From Strigamia acuminata (taxonomy: Eukaryota; Arthropoda; Chilopoda; Geophilomorpha; Linotaeniidae), in assembly GCA_949358305.1 (NCBI GenBank), contig OX442314.1, positions 44,276,581-44,340,580 on the forward strand: a DNA stretch of 64,000 nt, written 5' to 3'. Under the pieces are notes generated by a model that was not told the DNA's origin, did no database searches, and saw only the letters and a program-made list of their open reading frames with translations. This document shows positions 1 to 10,047 of this stretch, one piece after another. The stretch's first letter is position 1. The number at the start of each line of letters is the position of its first letter. Position numbers and translations under genes: made by a program.

Positions 1-27
1 GAGGAGGAGGAGCAAGACGGGGATCCG

Positions 28-1806
28 GTGGTAGAACCACAAGCGTTGCCAGATGCTGCAGAAGTGGAGCGAGCTGCAGGACGACCCAGAGGTGCGACTG
101 CCGAAGCCGTCGCTTTGCGTCGCGAAGATGAAAGACGCGAACGCGAGCAACAATTGGTTGCGTCGGGCGTACGTCGTTCTGAACGTGTGGCTGGGCGCGT
201 CGAGATGGCGAATATCGCAGAAGAAAACACGCGCGAGTTGTACACACCAGAGACGTATGGGGAGGCGATCAGCTGTCCTGATCGCGAAAAATGGATCGAC
301 GCTATGGAAAGCGAAATCGACTCTCTTCAAGTCAACCAGGTTTGGCGACTGGTCAAGCGACGGCCGGAGATGCGCACGATTCGCAGTAAATGGATCTACC
401 GAATTAAATTAAATGTCGACAGGTCCATTAGCAAATACAAGGCGCGACTTGTGGCAGTCGGCTATGCCCAGCGCCCTGGCATCGACTTTAACGAGACGTT
501 CTCGCCAGTGGTCCGCACCGAATCGTTACGCATAATTTTGTTTTTGGTTGCGACCTTGAGATTGAAAACAAAACAATTTGACGTCAAGACAGCTTATCTC
601 CACGGAGATTTAGATGTCGAAATTTTCATGGATCAACCAGAGGGATTCTCGCAGAGTGACCAAGAAGTTTGCCTGCTTGAAAGAAGCCTTTATGGATTGC
701 GCCAATCCGGGCGCTGCTGGAATAAGCGCCTGGATGATGAGCTCACAAGACTAGGACTCCAACCAACTGCAGACGATGCGTGCGTCTATGTTTACGTGGA
801 ACGAGATGGAATTCTGATCCTCGCGGTGTACGTGGACGACATGCTAGCCGCCTTCTCGGACGAAAAGATTATGGAATGGCTGTTGGTGGAACTGAAAAAG
901 GTCTTTGATCTCGTCGAATTAGGCGAAGTCCATTATTTGCTCGGAATGGAGATACAAATCACGGAACAAGGCATTTGGATTGGTCAGCAAAAATATGTGG
1001 ACGAAATTCTGGACACATTCGACTTGCACGGTCGTGCAAAGGCCTGCACACCAATGGTGGTGGGTCAAGATCTTGACGTGTTCGGGGATTCATGCAACGT
1101 TGATCAACGAGCTTACCAGCGAATTCTGGGATCCATCATGCACCTGATGGTCATCACAAGACCAGACCTTTCGTTTGCAGTAAGCAAACTCTCGTCATAT
1201 TCAAGGGACCCGCGGGAAATCCACTTTCGTGCGCTGAAGCGCGTATTGAGTTACGTGAGACGGACGCGAGACTTCAAGTTGTTTCTTCCCTCGACAAGCG
1301 GAAGCGTCGCCGGCTACTCGGACGCGAGCTGGTGCTCCACGAAAACAGCACGATCGTTTTCAGGCGTCTTAATCAAGTTGGGGAACGCCCTAATATACTG
1401 GAAGACGAAAAAACAACAGCTGATAGCCATGTCCTCGTGCGAAAGCGAGATTCTCGCAATATGCGAACTCCTCAAAGGGTTGAAGTGGGTCCGGAGTATG
1501 CTGCACGGATTAGGACAAGGAGCGCTTATTCCAAAAAGCATTCCCATTTACACGGACAGTACGGGAGCGATGGACGTGGTGATTGGCGCAAATCAATTTG
1601 GCAGGACGAAACACATAAATCGTCATTTAATGTTTGTCCGTCAAGACGCTTATTTAGGTAACATCCACCTGGTCCACATGCCCTCGAACGTATTACCTGC
1701 AGATTTCCTCACGAAGGCCGTCCCGGCGGAAAAGATGATGATGAGTTGCAATGAAGTCGGGCTGAGGGAAAATGCAGAGCCAAAGAAAAAGATGAAGAAG
1801 AATTGA
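28..1806 (+). CDS. Ty1/Copia retrotransposon Pol, C-terminal part (RT-RNase H)
   Basis: A 592-residue open frame truncated by the left window edge. It begins in the integrase/RT linker and continues through a Copia-type reverse transcriptase: the KWIYRIKLN and KARLVAVGYAQRPGID stretches, the AYLHGDL motif, the catalytic YVDDML and the LLGMEI strand. A Copia RNase H follows, with GYSDASWC, SSCESE, YTDSTGA and the end motif ADFLTKAVP. There is no internal stop or frameshift, so the copy may be young. A purine-rich tract and a TG-starting putative LTR follow directly. The family call is secure. Gag, protease and most of integrase lie outside the window. Confidence 0.95.
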   Translation: MVEPQALPDAAEVERAAGRPRGATAEAVALRREDERREREQQLVASGVRRSERVAGRVEMANIAEENTRELYTPETYGEAISCPDREKWIDAMESEIDSLQVNQVWRLVKRRPEMRTIRSKWIYRIKLNVDRSISKYKARLVAVGYAQRPGIDFNETFSPVVRTESLRIILFLVATLRLKTKQFDVKTAYLHGDLDVEIFMDQPEGFSQSDQEVCLLERSLYGLRQSGRCWNKRLDDELTRLGLQPTADDACVYVYVERDGILILAVYVDDMLAAFSDEKIMEWLLVELKKVFDLVELGEVHYLLGMEIQITEQGIWIGQQKYVDEILDTFDLHGRAKACTPMVVGQDLDVFGDSCNVDQRAYQRILGSIMHLMVITRPDLSFAVSKLSSYSRDPREIHFRALKRVLSYVRRTRDFKLFLPSTSGSVAGYSDASWCSTKTARSFSGVLIKLGNALIYWKTKKQQLIAMSSCESEILAICELLKGLKWVRSMLHGLGQGALIPKSIPIYTDSTGAMDVVIGANQFGRTKHINRHLMFVRQDAYLGNIHLVHMPSNVLPADFLTKAVPAEKMMMSCNEVGLRENAEPKKKMKKN

Positions 1807-1911
1807 AAGACGATTGAAGATTTTATTGTATTTCGTTTTTCAAATGTTATGTTAGTTATTAAGTTACATTCATTTTTGTCATGACAAGCGAGTATAATCT
1901 AATGGAGGATT

Positions 1912-2090
1912 TGTTGTATTGTAATAATGATTAGATTTTACGCGCAATTGTCTTTCTGTTGCTACGGCTACCAATCTGTATTGGTAACGTGCACTTGTTG
2001 TAAAACACGCACTTGTTCGCAAACATTTCACAAGTAAAGTTGTTACTTTTTCCTTTCTCGAAAACGTCTCTTTTTACTACACAGTCCACA
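1912..2090 (+). repeat. Putative 3' LTR of the Copia element
   Basis: Begins TGTTGTATTG directly after the purine tract AATGGAGGA, about 100 bases after the Pol stop, and ends near ACAGTCCACA. The length of about 180 bp and the TG...CA ends suit a short Copia LTR. The 5' LTR and target duplication are outside the window, so the ends are estimates. Confidence 0.5.
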
Positions 2091-2137
2091 GAAAAACACA
2101 ATTGAATCTGAAGAAAACGATGAAAAACACACTTGAA

Positions 2138-2360
2138 TTGTGGTATTTGCGGTATTTGCAGAATATGCGGTATTTACAGAATATGCGGTATTTACAGAAT
2201 ATGCGGTATTTACAGAATATGCGGTATTTGCAGAATATACGGTATTTGCGGTATGGTGCGGTATTTGCGGTATTGCGGTATACCGTTTTGCAGTATTTTG
2301 GCGGATACCGCGGTATTGCGCTGTCAAATAATACCGCGGTACGGTATACCGGTACCACAT
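2138..2360. repeat. 18-bp tandem repeat with GGTAT/ATACC dyads
   Basis: About five 18-bp units of the form GCGGTATTTACAGAATAT, degrading into mixed GCGGTAT and CCGCGGTAT motifs with partial palindromes. The overlapping short reading frames on both strands are products of the repeat. Confidence 0.85.
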
Positions 2361-2373
2361 ACACCTTTATTAT

Positions 2374-2712
2374 TTAGGGTCGTTTGAGGGTCGTTTGGAG
2401 GTTGTTTAGAAGTTGTTTGGGGGTCGTTTGAGGATCATTTGGGTGTCGTTTGGAGGTCGTTTTAGAGTTGATTAGAGGTCTTTTGAGGATCGTTTGAAGA
2501 TCGTTTGGAGGTTGTTTGGAGGTCGTTTAGAAGTCATTTGGGGGTCGTTTGGAGGTCTTTTGGGTCATTTTGGGATCATTTTGGTCCATCTTGGGTCATT
2601 TTGTGGCGTTTTGGGTCTTTTTGGATCATTTTGGATCATTTTGGATCTTTTTTGGTCTTTTTGATCTTTTTGGACTTTTTGATCTTTTTGGTCTTTTGGT
2701 CTTTTTGTTTGT
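2374..2712. repeat. Degenerate ~12-bp minisatellite (GGTCGTTTGGA-like)
   Basis: Runs of GAGGTCGTTTG / GGTCATTTTGG units drift from a GTCGTTTGGAG form on the left to TTTTGGTCTTTTT on the right, a gradient typical of an ageing minisatellite. No coding signal beyond repeat-derived frames. Confidence 0.8.
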
Positions 2713-2719
2713 CAAAAGA

Positions 2720-3560
2720 CCCAAAGATCAAATTATCAAATGACCAAAATAACAACACTTAAAAAAAATAATTCTAAATTATGTGAAATTTCATATTAGA
2801 CTAATTCTGTAGGAACATTAAAAAGAAAGGATGTCCATTGATCTCCATTGGATTCTGCACAAGGTCTAATGATAAATTTTGCTGGTTTGGGAGGCTGGCA
2901 TCAAGTTGAGTCCGCCAAGATAAAAGTAGAAAAAGTGATAAGAAGAAAGTGAGTCCAATCAAAACAAATCACAGTTCCATTTAGTCCATTAAAAGGGCTA
3001 TCTAATCCAATAATTTCCTTTGATTGGACAAATACTTGGGGGGCAACTTAAAAAAGGTTGGGTAGCGACAGATTGCCTTTGCAAAAAGTGTGACGTAATG
3101 TTAAAAAGTATGAGAACCCCGGCTTTAGAGCTATCGTCTTCCCCCGAAAATAAGATCATGGTGTAATATTCAGCCAATATCATGTAAGTTTTCGAAAAAG
3201 TAAAATTGTTATCTACTTTATTAATTTGTATTTATTATGCTGATTAAAACAATGTTATATTGTATGTTTTAAATATTTGTATACAAATCTGAATATAACA
3301 CCATGGTGTTTTTGCTGAAGTGGTGTTATATTCTAATTTTTCAACAATGTTTCACAACTTACAGTTTCCATAGAAACTCGAATACAACACCATGGTGTTA
3401 TTTTCGAAGGAAGACGGTAGGCATTCCTGCAAGTCCCTCAATTCCCAAGAACGTAGTTTTAATTGCCCTAAAGTTAAGCCTGTATGCGCAACAGAGAGTT
3501 TATTCGAATGGTGTTTTAAAATATTCTTTTTGTAGCCATTTATGTATATCCATTCCAATT
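2720..3560. other. Non-coding stretch without a recognised gene
   Basis: AT-rich sequence. Two short dyads are visible: GTCCAATCAAA near 2952 against TTTGATTGGAC near 3018, and repeats of ACACCATGGTGT near 3300 and 3390. The open frame from 3303 reads into the exon at 3582, but the first part does not look like protein. Confidence 0.5.
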
Positions 3561-3581
3561 GAGGTAAGCATAAACGAAGCT

Positions 3582-3856
3582 ATGACCGAGAATCGACCAA
3601 CCAACTCAGTGTGGTCAAGTATTGATGATTTGTCAACGCCATCTCACGTTGAATGTGATTCCGTTCAGGATACAGCAGAGAACAACATGGATTACTTGAA
3701 ATTAGACATGGATCTTCCATATCATAATGCAAAATCCAGTGATTCTGGAAGTTGTGTATCATTCGCTAGTAGCAATGCCCCATACACACTAAAACTTACG
3801 ATAAGCGAGAAGCTTAAGCTCGCCGATTTGCCCATCAGGGTACTTACTGCTATTAG
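3582..3856 (+). CDS. Exon A of an unidentified plus-strand gene
   Basis: Starts at a Met (MTENRPTNSV) and stays open for 91 codons, ending in AG|GTAACC in phase 2. The content is Ser/Asp-rich, ending LKLADLPIRVLTAI. It joins in phase with the exon at 4546. The start is the first Met giving plausible protein; the frame is open upstream to 3303, so an earlier start or an upstream exon is possible. The product is not recognised. The next exon reads like one strand of a beta-propeller (EAVLLWTM), which is only a hint. Confidence 0.5.
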
Positions 3857-3958
3857 GTAACCATGTTATGTCTTTCGAAATAGGAAGTGGCTACTTTCAT
3901 GACCGACTTCACTTTAGCAATGCCCGTTTTAGCGACGCCGTTTTTCAACCTAATTTAA

Positions 3959-3989
3959 TCTAACCTAACCTAACCTAACCTAACCTAAC
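3959..3989. repeat. Interstitial insect-type telomeric repeat (CCTAA)n
   Basis: About five consecutive TAACC units preceded by a degenerate TAATTTAATC. (TTAGG)n is the ancestral arthropod telomere repeat. Here it lies inside the intron between exons A and B, so it marks an interstitial site and not a chromosome end. Confidence 0.85.
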
Positions 3990-4104
3990 TGCATCTAAGC
4001 ACCTAAAAAACTGTGTCGCTAAAGTGAAGTTATCCAACTTCAAAGTTTTTTTTAATTGTGATTGGTTGAGATCTTTAATGTTTGTTCGTTTCCTCAACAC
4101 ATTC

Positions 4105-4300
4105 CAGGAGAAAAAGGTTCTGCAGAATTCTGCATGTTCTGCAGAAAAAATTACCAAATTCTGCAGAATATTTTCGGCTGGCAATTTTTCTGCAGAATAA
4201 TTTCAGCTGGCAATTTTTCTGCAGACTTCTGCAGAGAAAAAAAATTGTCTGCAGAATTTTTTCTGCAGGCAAATTTTCTGCAAGATTCTGCAGATTTTTT
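4105..4300. repeat. CTGCAG-rich degenerate repeat
   Basis: At least nine TTCTGCAGAA-like motifs separated by AT-rich spacers with repeated GGCAATTTTTCTGCAGA. The motif is palindromic, so both strands give similar repeat-derived frames. It lies in the intron between exons A and B. Confidence 0.8.
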
Positions 4301-4545
4301 TTATCTGGGATGTTTTCTCAAAACAATGTTTTAGAGGTTTTATCTTTTTTTTTCTTACAAGGGGGGCTATGTCCCCCTTGACCCCTAAAACCTAACCAAG
4401 TATTTTCATCACTGTATTCTAATGCATCTCTCAGTCAATCACAGCGTGTCATGAAAATAAAACGTTCGTATTGGACATGAACGAAGCGACTTTGTTCAAA
4501 ATATCTTCTTCATACACATTAAATTATTTTTTTTAAATTTTTAAG

Positions 4546-4633
4546 TGTTATAGATGAATATATTGCAATTGTTAGCTGCTCTGGAGCTTGTGGGGATGAT
4601 GAAGCTGTGTTATTGTGGACTATGGAGGATAAT
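4546..4633 (+). CDS. Exon B of the unidentified plus-strand gene
   Basis: Acceptor TTTTTAAG|TG, donor AAT|GTAAGTG. One base completes the Ser codon left by exon A, then 29 codons (VIDEYIAIVSCSG... EAVLLWTMEDN) end in phase 0. Phase agreement on both sides and good splice sites support it despite the small size. Confidence 0.55.
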
Positions 4634-4668
4634 GTAAGTGTTTGAACATAATTTTCTACTTCAATATA

Positions 4669-5816
4669 CAGTCGAAACTCTTTATAACGAATCGCAAGGG
4701 ACCGGACAAATCGATTCATTATAACGAGAATTCGTTAAAACGAATTAGCTGAAAAAAATAAAATTTCATCATAAACAACATTATTTATTCATAAAATCAT
4801 GTTAATTTTATCCCGATTCTTAAATACTTTTGATATTATAAAACGGGACAAATTAAACTCAACTGCTACAATTGATAGCTTCTTGCCATTGTTAATGGCG
4901 TTAAAAATGTTCAACTTGTCCTAAATCAAAATTTCTTTTCATTTGGCAGCCATTTAAAAACAGAAAATTTTTTATTTTTTCTAAATATGTTCCTAACATG
5001 GGCATAGGATGTTGTGAGTCATGTGATCAGTTTTGAAAATTCGTTATAACGAGGGCTTGTTGGTATTACAGTAGGCGCATTCAATAACTTCTCGTCTAAA
5101 TTTTCGTCTCGCACGAATTTTTAGACGAAAAGCCTCGTTTTTGAATGCAATCGTTTATTTAGCAAATAAACGATTGTTTAACTCTGGTTTAACTGGGATT
5201 CCGGATCAAGTTCTAGGTCATATCCCGCTGCAAGTTGCATACGGGTATTTATTTCAAGTCGCATACGGTATTTATTTCGAGATTTTTTTTCCCTCGCATT
5301 TTTCTATTGTTTCAATCCCTAATTATTACTATGGTGATGATTATTGTCTTCATTCACTACAAAAAAATTTAGAACAGCTGGAAAATTGTACTTATACCTC
5401 TGATCGTCGCGATCGATCTAACGGAGATTCAAGATGGCTGCCAACAATACCCGATTTGCACGAGTTTTCTCGTGGCACGAAGATTTAAACGACCTAAAAA
5501 GGTTGTGTATTTTCAGCCCGTTTAAACCCGTTTGCACGAGCTTTTAAACGAGAATCTCGTTTAAAAGTTCGTGGAAACGGGTTTAAACGACCGTTTTAGA
5601 GTTTTTGAATGCGCCTAGTGTACTTGAAAACTTGTTTGTTTTTACGAATAATTCGTTTTATTGAAATTCGTGAAAACGAATAATTCGTTATATTGAAATT
5701 CGTTATAACGAAAATATTTAACATGGTGTTCTATGGTTGGCCAACCAAGTCATTCTTAACAATTCGTTATATCGATAATTCGTTATATTGCGATTCGTTA
5801 TAAAGAGTTTTGACTG
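4669..5816. mobile_element. Pogo/Tc1-type MITE with a nested MITE, TA target duplication
   Basis: Left end CAGTCGAAACTCTTTATAA and right end TTATAAAGAGTTTTGACTG are inverted copies flanked by TA. The subterminal regions repeat AATTCGTTATAACGA several times in both orientations. No transposase frame survives. A second element (5074-5615) splits it. A related copy lies at 11202-12778. Confidence 0.85.
5074..5615. mobile_element. MITE with GGCGCATTCAA termini, nested in 4669-5816
   Basis: Termini GGCGCATTCAATAACTT and TTTTTGAATGCGCC are inverted, flanked by TA. The same terminal motif (GGTGCGTTCAATCTG) bounds the element at 46606-47110, so this is a family. The interior holds repeated TTTAAACGAG dyads and no credible protein. 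Confidence 0.8.
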
Positions 5817-5839
5817 TATTCTACATTTTTGTTATATAG

Positions 5840-6013
5840 ATGTGGACGAATGATCCAGTTATACCGGTGTGCCCTTACACAAATGAAATAAAACCATCTG
5901 AGTATACTCGAGCTCGTCTTCCGAGACGTTCATCCTGCACATCCATGATAAGCGAATCTAGAAATATTGTACATATTTCAGAAAAGGGAAAGGAAAAAAA
6001 AATTTCTAGATGA
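5840..6013 (+). CDS. Exon C of the unidentified plus-strand gene, possibly frame-shifted
   Basis: Acceptor TTATATAG|ATG follows in phase 0 from exon B and reads MWTNDPVIPVCPYTNEIKP... to a TGA at 6011-6013. Directly before the stop is a run of nine A. In another frame the sequence stays open for about 33 more codons, to about 6139, with protein-like content (LDDSSMIYPEME). Either the gene ends here, or the A run carries an indel. The gene converges on the minus-strand gene ending at 6936. Confidence 0.45.
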   Translation: MWTNDPVIPVCPYTNEIKPSEYTRARLPRRSSCTSMISESRNIVHISEKGKEKKISR

Positions 6014-6639
6014 TTCGTCAATGATTTATCCTGAAATGGAGAAGATAGGTCTCCGATATAATGAACTAGAAACAAGTTATATTACAAATTTGTATACTAT
6101 ATTTTGTGACTTCAGGAAAATTGTAAGATTTTGTATATAAAATTTAAATTAACGTACAACAAATGAAATAATGAAATTTCTGTAAATGAATAACGACATC
6201 TTGGGACAGTAGTTCGTAAATGTTAGGATGGTTGTAGACTCGTAGATGCGTTCAATGTAGGTAATCAGATGGGCGGGGACCAAATCGACCAAAGACGAGC
6301 CCCATTCGTAACACAATAACGTCAACGATGTACGACACGGTCCCCGAGATGATTAAATCAGGTCGGAAACGCTCGCCTCCCACTTCGACCTCCTGCTCCT
6401 TTTCGCAACCGAGAATCCCGCCTTCGTGGCAGAAGAAGTAACAATAAAGAATAAACGATATGAGTTTTTTATTTTATTTTATTGAAGGACGCGTACTGCT
6501 AATGAACTGAACTGTAAAGAATGCAGTTTAGACAAATAATCGACGGAGATGTTTGTACTTCTTGATTACTTCACGACACACATGGCAATTCAGCTGTTCA
6601 CAAAAAGTTTGTCTCACGTAGATAATCACCAGTTTGCAT
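6014..6639. other. Intergenic stretch between convergent genes
   Basis: Two AATAAA-like signals occur near 6445-6455. The block 6230-6440 is richer in GC than its surroundings and may be an old repeat, but nothing is recognised. Confidence 0.4.
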
Positions 6640-6725
6640 TCATCGCCAATTTAAGATGAAATTAAAATAAATAACCATCGCCAATTTAAGATGAAATTAA
6701 AATAAATAACCATCGCCAATTTGGT
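6640..6725. repeat. ~34-bp direct repeat, about 2.5 copies
   Basis: Unit CCATCGCCAATTTAAGATGA plus an AT-rich tail (AATTAAAATAAATAA) occurs twice in full and a third time in part. Confidence 0.85.
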
Positions 6726-6935
6726 CCTCGTCGAATCACATAGCCAATCTCCATTAAGCCAGTTTAAACTGCATTTCTTATACAGGGTGTCCCAAGAAAC
6801 ATGATCTTTATAAACTAAGAAAAATCGGGCAAATCTAAAATTTAAAAATGCCTAAATTTTAATTCAAAAATAAAAATTAATAAACTACATAAACTTACAT
6901 TTATACATGAAAAATAAATACTTATTTTAAAATTA

Positions 6936-7237
6936 TTATAATTTTTTCCGGTTCAATGCTTTATGTAACAAAAAGCTTTTAACCGTCTGAACAAAAAATA
7001 TATCCGACAGAAGAATTCCACCCATAATGCAGAGAATAATAGAAGTGGAAATCGAAGATAAAAAACTAAATATGAAAACAATTCCGTAACAATAAAGAAT
7101 GTTTAGCAGTAGAAATATTTTGATTCCCATTTGCCATCTCGCAGTCACAACTGGAGCTGGAAGTTGCAAAAACGCATCTCGAGCAGCAGTAATGCTTTCT
7201 ACTGTAAAGTCGAGTTTCTTCGATTCGGTCACCGATT
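6936..7237 (-). CDS. Polycystin-1-like gene, exon 8 (last): two C-terminal membrane segments
   Basis: Acceptor TTTGGTAG|AA joins in phase 1 to exon 7 and runs 99 codons to TAA. It carries two hydrophobic segments separated by a short loop (KIFLLLNILYCYGIVFIFSF and ILCIMGGILLSDIFFVQTVK). The order, spacing and the DIFFVQTVKSFLL end resemble the fourth and fifth membrane segments of polycystin-1 family proteins, where a V-x-Q-P-x-K motif follows. The stop lies shortly after, and no good splice donor precedes it, so the six-segment channel domain of polycystins is not encoded here. The family assignment of this exon alone is tentative; its membership of the gene rests on phase. Confidence 0.6.
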
Positions 7238-7543
7238 CTACCAAACAAAAATCCTAAAATAAGCTCTCCAGCATGCAATACCCACAGTTCAAACATGAAC
7301 CAAGGATAACATGGACACGTATCCAGTGCTTGACTGGCCCAGCGGGCTACCGGGAATTTCCTGGTGGCCCTTCCCTGTCCTTCGTGGCCTGTCTCTGTGG
7401 CCCGACCCATCCAGATTTCCCGGTACTAAATTTGTACCCAGTCCAACCCTGCACGTATCCACCGATGGCACCATATAATATAATATACTGTATTCTGGGA
7501 TGACAACAACTAACAAACATGCTTTGTTGAGAAGCGCTTGGCA

Positions 7544-7794
7544 ACAGGAGGCTCCGGACCAATGAAATTACAGACACAAACCAGGAATGACTAATGCATG
7601 CTAACCTTACCACAACTAAATAAGTGCCCAATTCCCCATCACATTAAAAAAACCAATTAAAGTGAGGTTTGCAGGGGGAGGTGGGGGGTCAAGGGAGGGG
7701 GGGCGCTGGTCCCCCCCCTTGTTAAGAAAAAAACCCAAGAACCCACGAAAACCCAAGAAACAGCAGCACTTACTCCTGGCTGAGGAGCCTCCTG
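7544..7794. mobile_element. ~250-bp MITE, copy 1
   Basis: Ends ACAGGAGGCTCC and GGAGCCTCCTG are inverted. A second copy at 40722-40967 matches along its length, including CCAATTCCCCATCACATTAA and the G-tract/C-tract hairpin in the middle. The short reading frames here are repeat-derived. Confidence 0.75.
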
Positions 7795-7962
7795 CCACCA
7801 GGCATTACTATTTAGTTGGCAAGCAATGTGTGACACGTGATTGCTGTCATCCAATCAGAGCACAAAATAACGAAGTAATAGGAAATAACCCATGGATATG
7901 TGTACGTGTTATTCTTGGTTCAGGGTTCAAATCTATATTTTACAACAAATTGCTTTTCACTT

Positions 7963-8286
7963 ACCGTACTGCCTCGATTTAACGCCGGGGCGTTTATTCA
8001 TTTTTTCTAGTTGACCCCCCCGGCGTTCATTCAAAGCCCGGCGATTATTCGCGCCGGGCGTCTACCCGAAAAAAAAAAATTGGAAAGCCACTCATTGCTA
8101 GCTATTCTTCGATGTTTCGACCAAAAGACCTCTCAAAACGTTTAAAAAACGTTTCAACCCGGCGTTTAAACAAACCCGGCGTTCATTTAAGGCCGGCGTT
8201 TATTGCCATTTCGTCCTCAGTTTGCCCGGCGCTTAATCAGGAGCCGGCGTTTAGATACGACCGGCGTTAAATCGAGGCAGTACGGT
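7963..8286. mobile_element. MITE with TACCGTACTGCCTCGATTTAA termini, copy 1
   Basis: Perfect inverted ends ACCGTACTGCCTCGATT / AATCGAGGCAGTACGGT. The interior repeats the motif GCCGGCGTTxA in both orientations with changing spacing. Other copies: 36777-37039 and a remnant at 44740-44777. Confidence 0.9.
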
Positions 8287-8338
8287 ATGCATTTCAAAAA
8301 TTGGTATCATTTCACAGAATTAAGTATATTATTTGTAA

Positions 8339-8760
8339 AGGGTGTCCCAAAAATAACGCAAGATTTGAATTAACCGCCATTTGTGCAGTAAATTGTTGGA
8401 AACCCTGAAACAACAACGATTTGACAGCTGAAAGTTTAGGGTTTTATCTGCCGAAATTGGATTATATTGATGTGGCCAATATGTCGTTTCAACAAGACGG
8501 TGCAAGAAAAAGGGGCCAATTCTGATCACCGAAACTGGTGATGTCTCATGCAGTAATTGAATTGTTTCCATGGTTGTATGGCAATATAGCATGTGGCACC
8601 GTCTTGTTGAAACCACATATTGGCCACATCAATATAATCCAATTTTGGCAGATAAAACCCTAAACTTTCAGCTGTCAAATCGTTGTTGTTTCAGGGTCGC
8701 CAACAATTTACTGCACAAATGGCGGCTAATTCAAATCTTGCGTTATTTTTGGGACACCCT
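8339..8760. mobile_element. Foldback element built from a mariner-like transposon
   Basis: Two arms of about 165 bp, starting AGGGTGTCCCAAAAATAACG, are inverted copies of each other around a short centre. Each arm ends in a piece that translates to FQQDGA, the conserved block of Tc1/mariner (IS630 superfamily) transposases. The element is therefore an inverted dimer of a truncated transposon, not a simple MITE. Confidence 0.8.
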
Positions 8761-8998
8761 ATACATTAAATAATGCATTTCATAATATAATTGAAAAAAA
8801 TGCATTTTGAAAATGCATTCATATTTGATGAATAATAATATTGGGAAAAATGCATTTCCTCATGCATTTTACAAAATGTATTATCAGTGGCATGCACAGT
8901 GTATTATAAAATGCGTTCTCGTGAAACCCAATGCATTTCAAAATACATTGCAAGATATTTCTGAACCATATGGATATTGGATACAGCCATTCTGATAA

Positions 8999-9241
8999 AG
9001 GGCCGTCCATAAATTACGTAACGCTTTGGGGGGGGGGGGGTTCAAACTTTGTGACGGGAGAGGGGGGGTTTCAATAATATTATGTAACATTATTGAAAAA
9101 TTGAAAATACGATGGTCAGTATTCTTTACGTAATTTCCTAGGGAGGGCTTGCGGATTTGTTACAACCTTGTTACAGGGGGGGGGGGGAAGAGGGGGTTTG
9201 AATATTCAAAAATTTTGGTTACGAAATTTATGGATGGTCGC
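8999..9241. mobile_element. MITE with GGGCCGTCCATAAATTACG termini, TAA duplication
   Basis: Ends AGGGCCGTCCATAAATTACG and the inverted, slightly diverged AAATTTATGGATGGTCGC, flanked by TAA on both sides, which suits PIF/Harbinger-type insertion. The interior has long G runs. It sits about 10 bp past the donor of exon 7 of the minus-strand gene. Confidence 0.8.
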
Positions 9242-9252
9242 TAATTAATTAC

Positions 9253-9463
9253 CACACGTTTCCGACCGAAAACTCCTGATTATACCGCTGTTTGCTAAGC
9301 GCTCAATATACTCTTGTTCTGCCGAAGTCAGTTTTGTCAGTAGATAAATTTTATTCAATTCATAAAAACAGGCATGAATCTCTGTAAGCACACTGTTCAA
9401 CCGTTTGCTGAGCGACGAAATGATTGAAGCAAAATCTTTATGTTCAAAAGGAATTGGCCGCTC
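9253..9463 (-). CDS. Polycystin-1-like gene, exon 7
   Basis: Acceptor TTTGTTTGAAG|GAG, phase 0 in; donor TGTG|GTAATT, phase 1 out; 70 codons (ERPIPFEHKDFASII...). No domain is recognised; the content is amphipathic helix-like, suitable for a cytoplasmic loop. A 59-bp intron separates it from exon 6. Confidence 0.65.
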
Positions 9464-9523
9464 CTTCAAACAAAAATTTAAGTCAAAATTTAAGTAAATT
9501 TTTTTTGAATGAATTATACTCAC

Positions 9524-9802
9524 GTTTTCTGAATTATTCACATCCAACTCTACCATCTCTACTAGACTCAGTGTTTCGTCCACAATTTTGCACCCAACAA
9601 CCAATTTATTATGCAACATGGGCATTGATTTTGACACCAATTGCACTGTGGGAGTTGCAGATCGATCTAACCACTGATGTTGAACAAAACCATCGATCAG
9701 CTTAAGCAACCACAACTCGTGTTTGTAACTCTGTAAATCCTCCTCATTGCGAATGTAATTCGGCGGAGTGCAGTTTATAACAACACATTCGCGGAACATC
9801 AA
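9524..9802 (-). CDS. Polycystin-1-like gene, exon 6
   Basis: Acceptor TTCATTTAG|TTGATG, donor AAC|GTGAGT, exactly 93 codons, phase 0 on both sides (LMFRECVVINCTPPNY ... VNNSEN). It follows exon 5 in phase. No domain recognised. The short intron to exon 7 has good splice sites, which supports real coding. Confidence 0.65.
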
Positions 9803-10039
9803 CTAAATGAATAAACAGAAAAAATAAAAAAAATAATCAATTGGGTGTGTGAAGTAAGGGCCCGAAGCCAGCAAGGACAGTCGTGCCCTGTGCTGACTCT
9901 GCTCTCCTCCCTATTCACCACTGCGATGCTCAGTAGTGTGATGATGGTTCCACTACAGCTTCCACGAGCAGTTGCATGGGCCTTACGGGTAAGTACGACA
10001 GAATAGTATGTTTGACCAACCACGTTATACATGGGACCT
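9803..10039. other. Intron 5 sequence, unclassified GC-richer block
   Basis: From about 9840 to 10039, and resuming after the hAT insertion at 10974-11199, there is a GC-richer segment that does not read as protein. It is probably an old repeat split by the hAT element. Confidence 0.35.
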
Positions 10040-10047
10040 CCCACACC

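Noticed and set aside
3949-3990. True chromosome end at the (CCTAA)n tract
   Set aside because: The tract is short and flanked by gene and transposon sequence on both sides.
7616-7982. Small proline- and glycine-rich frames near the G/C tracts
   Set aside because: They fall in a MITE with long G and C runs that is repeated at 40.7 kb.
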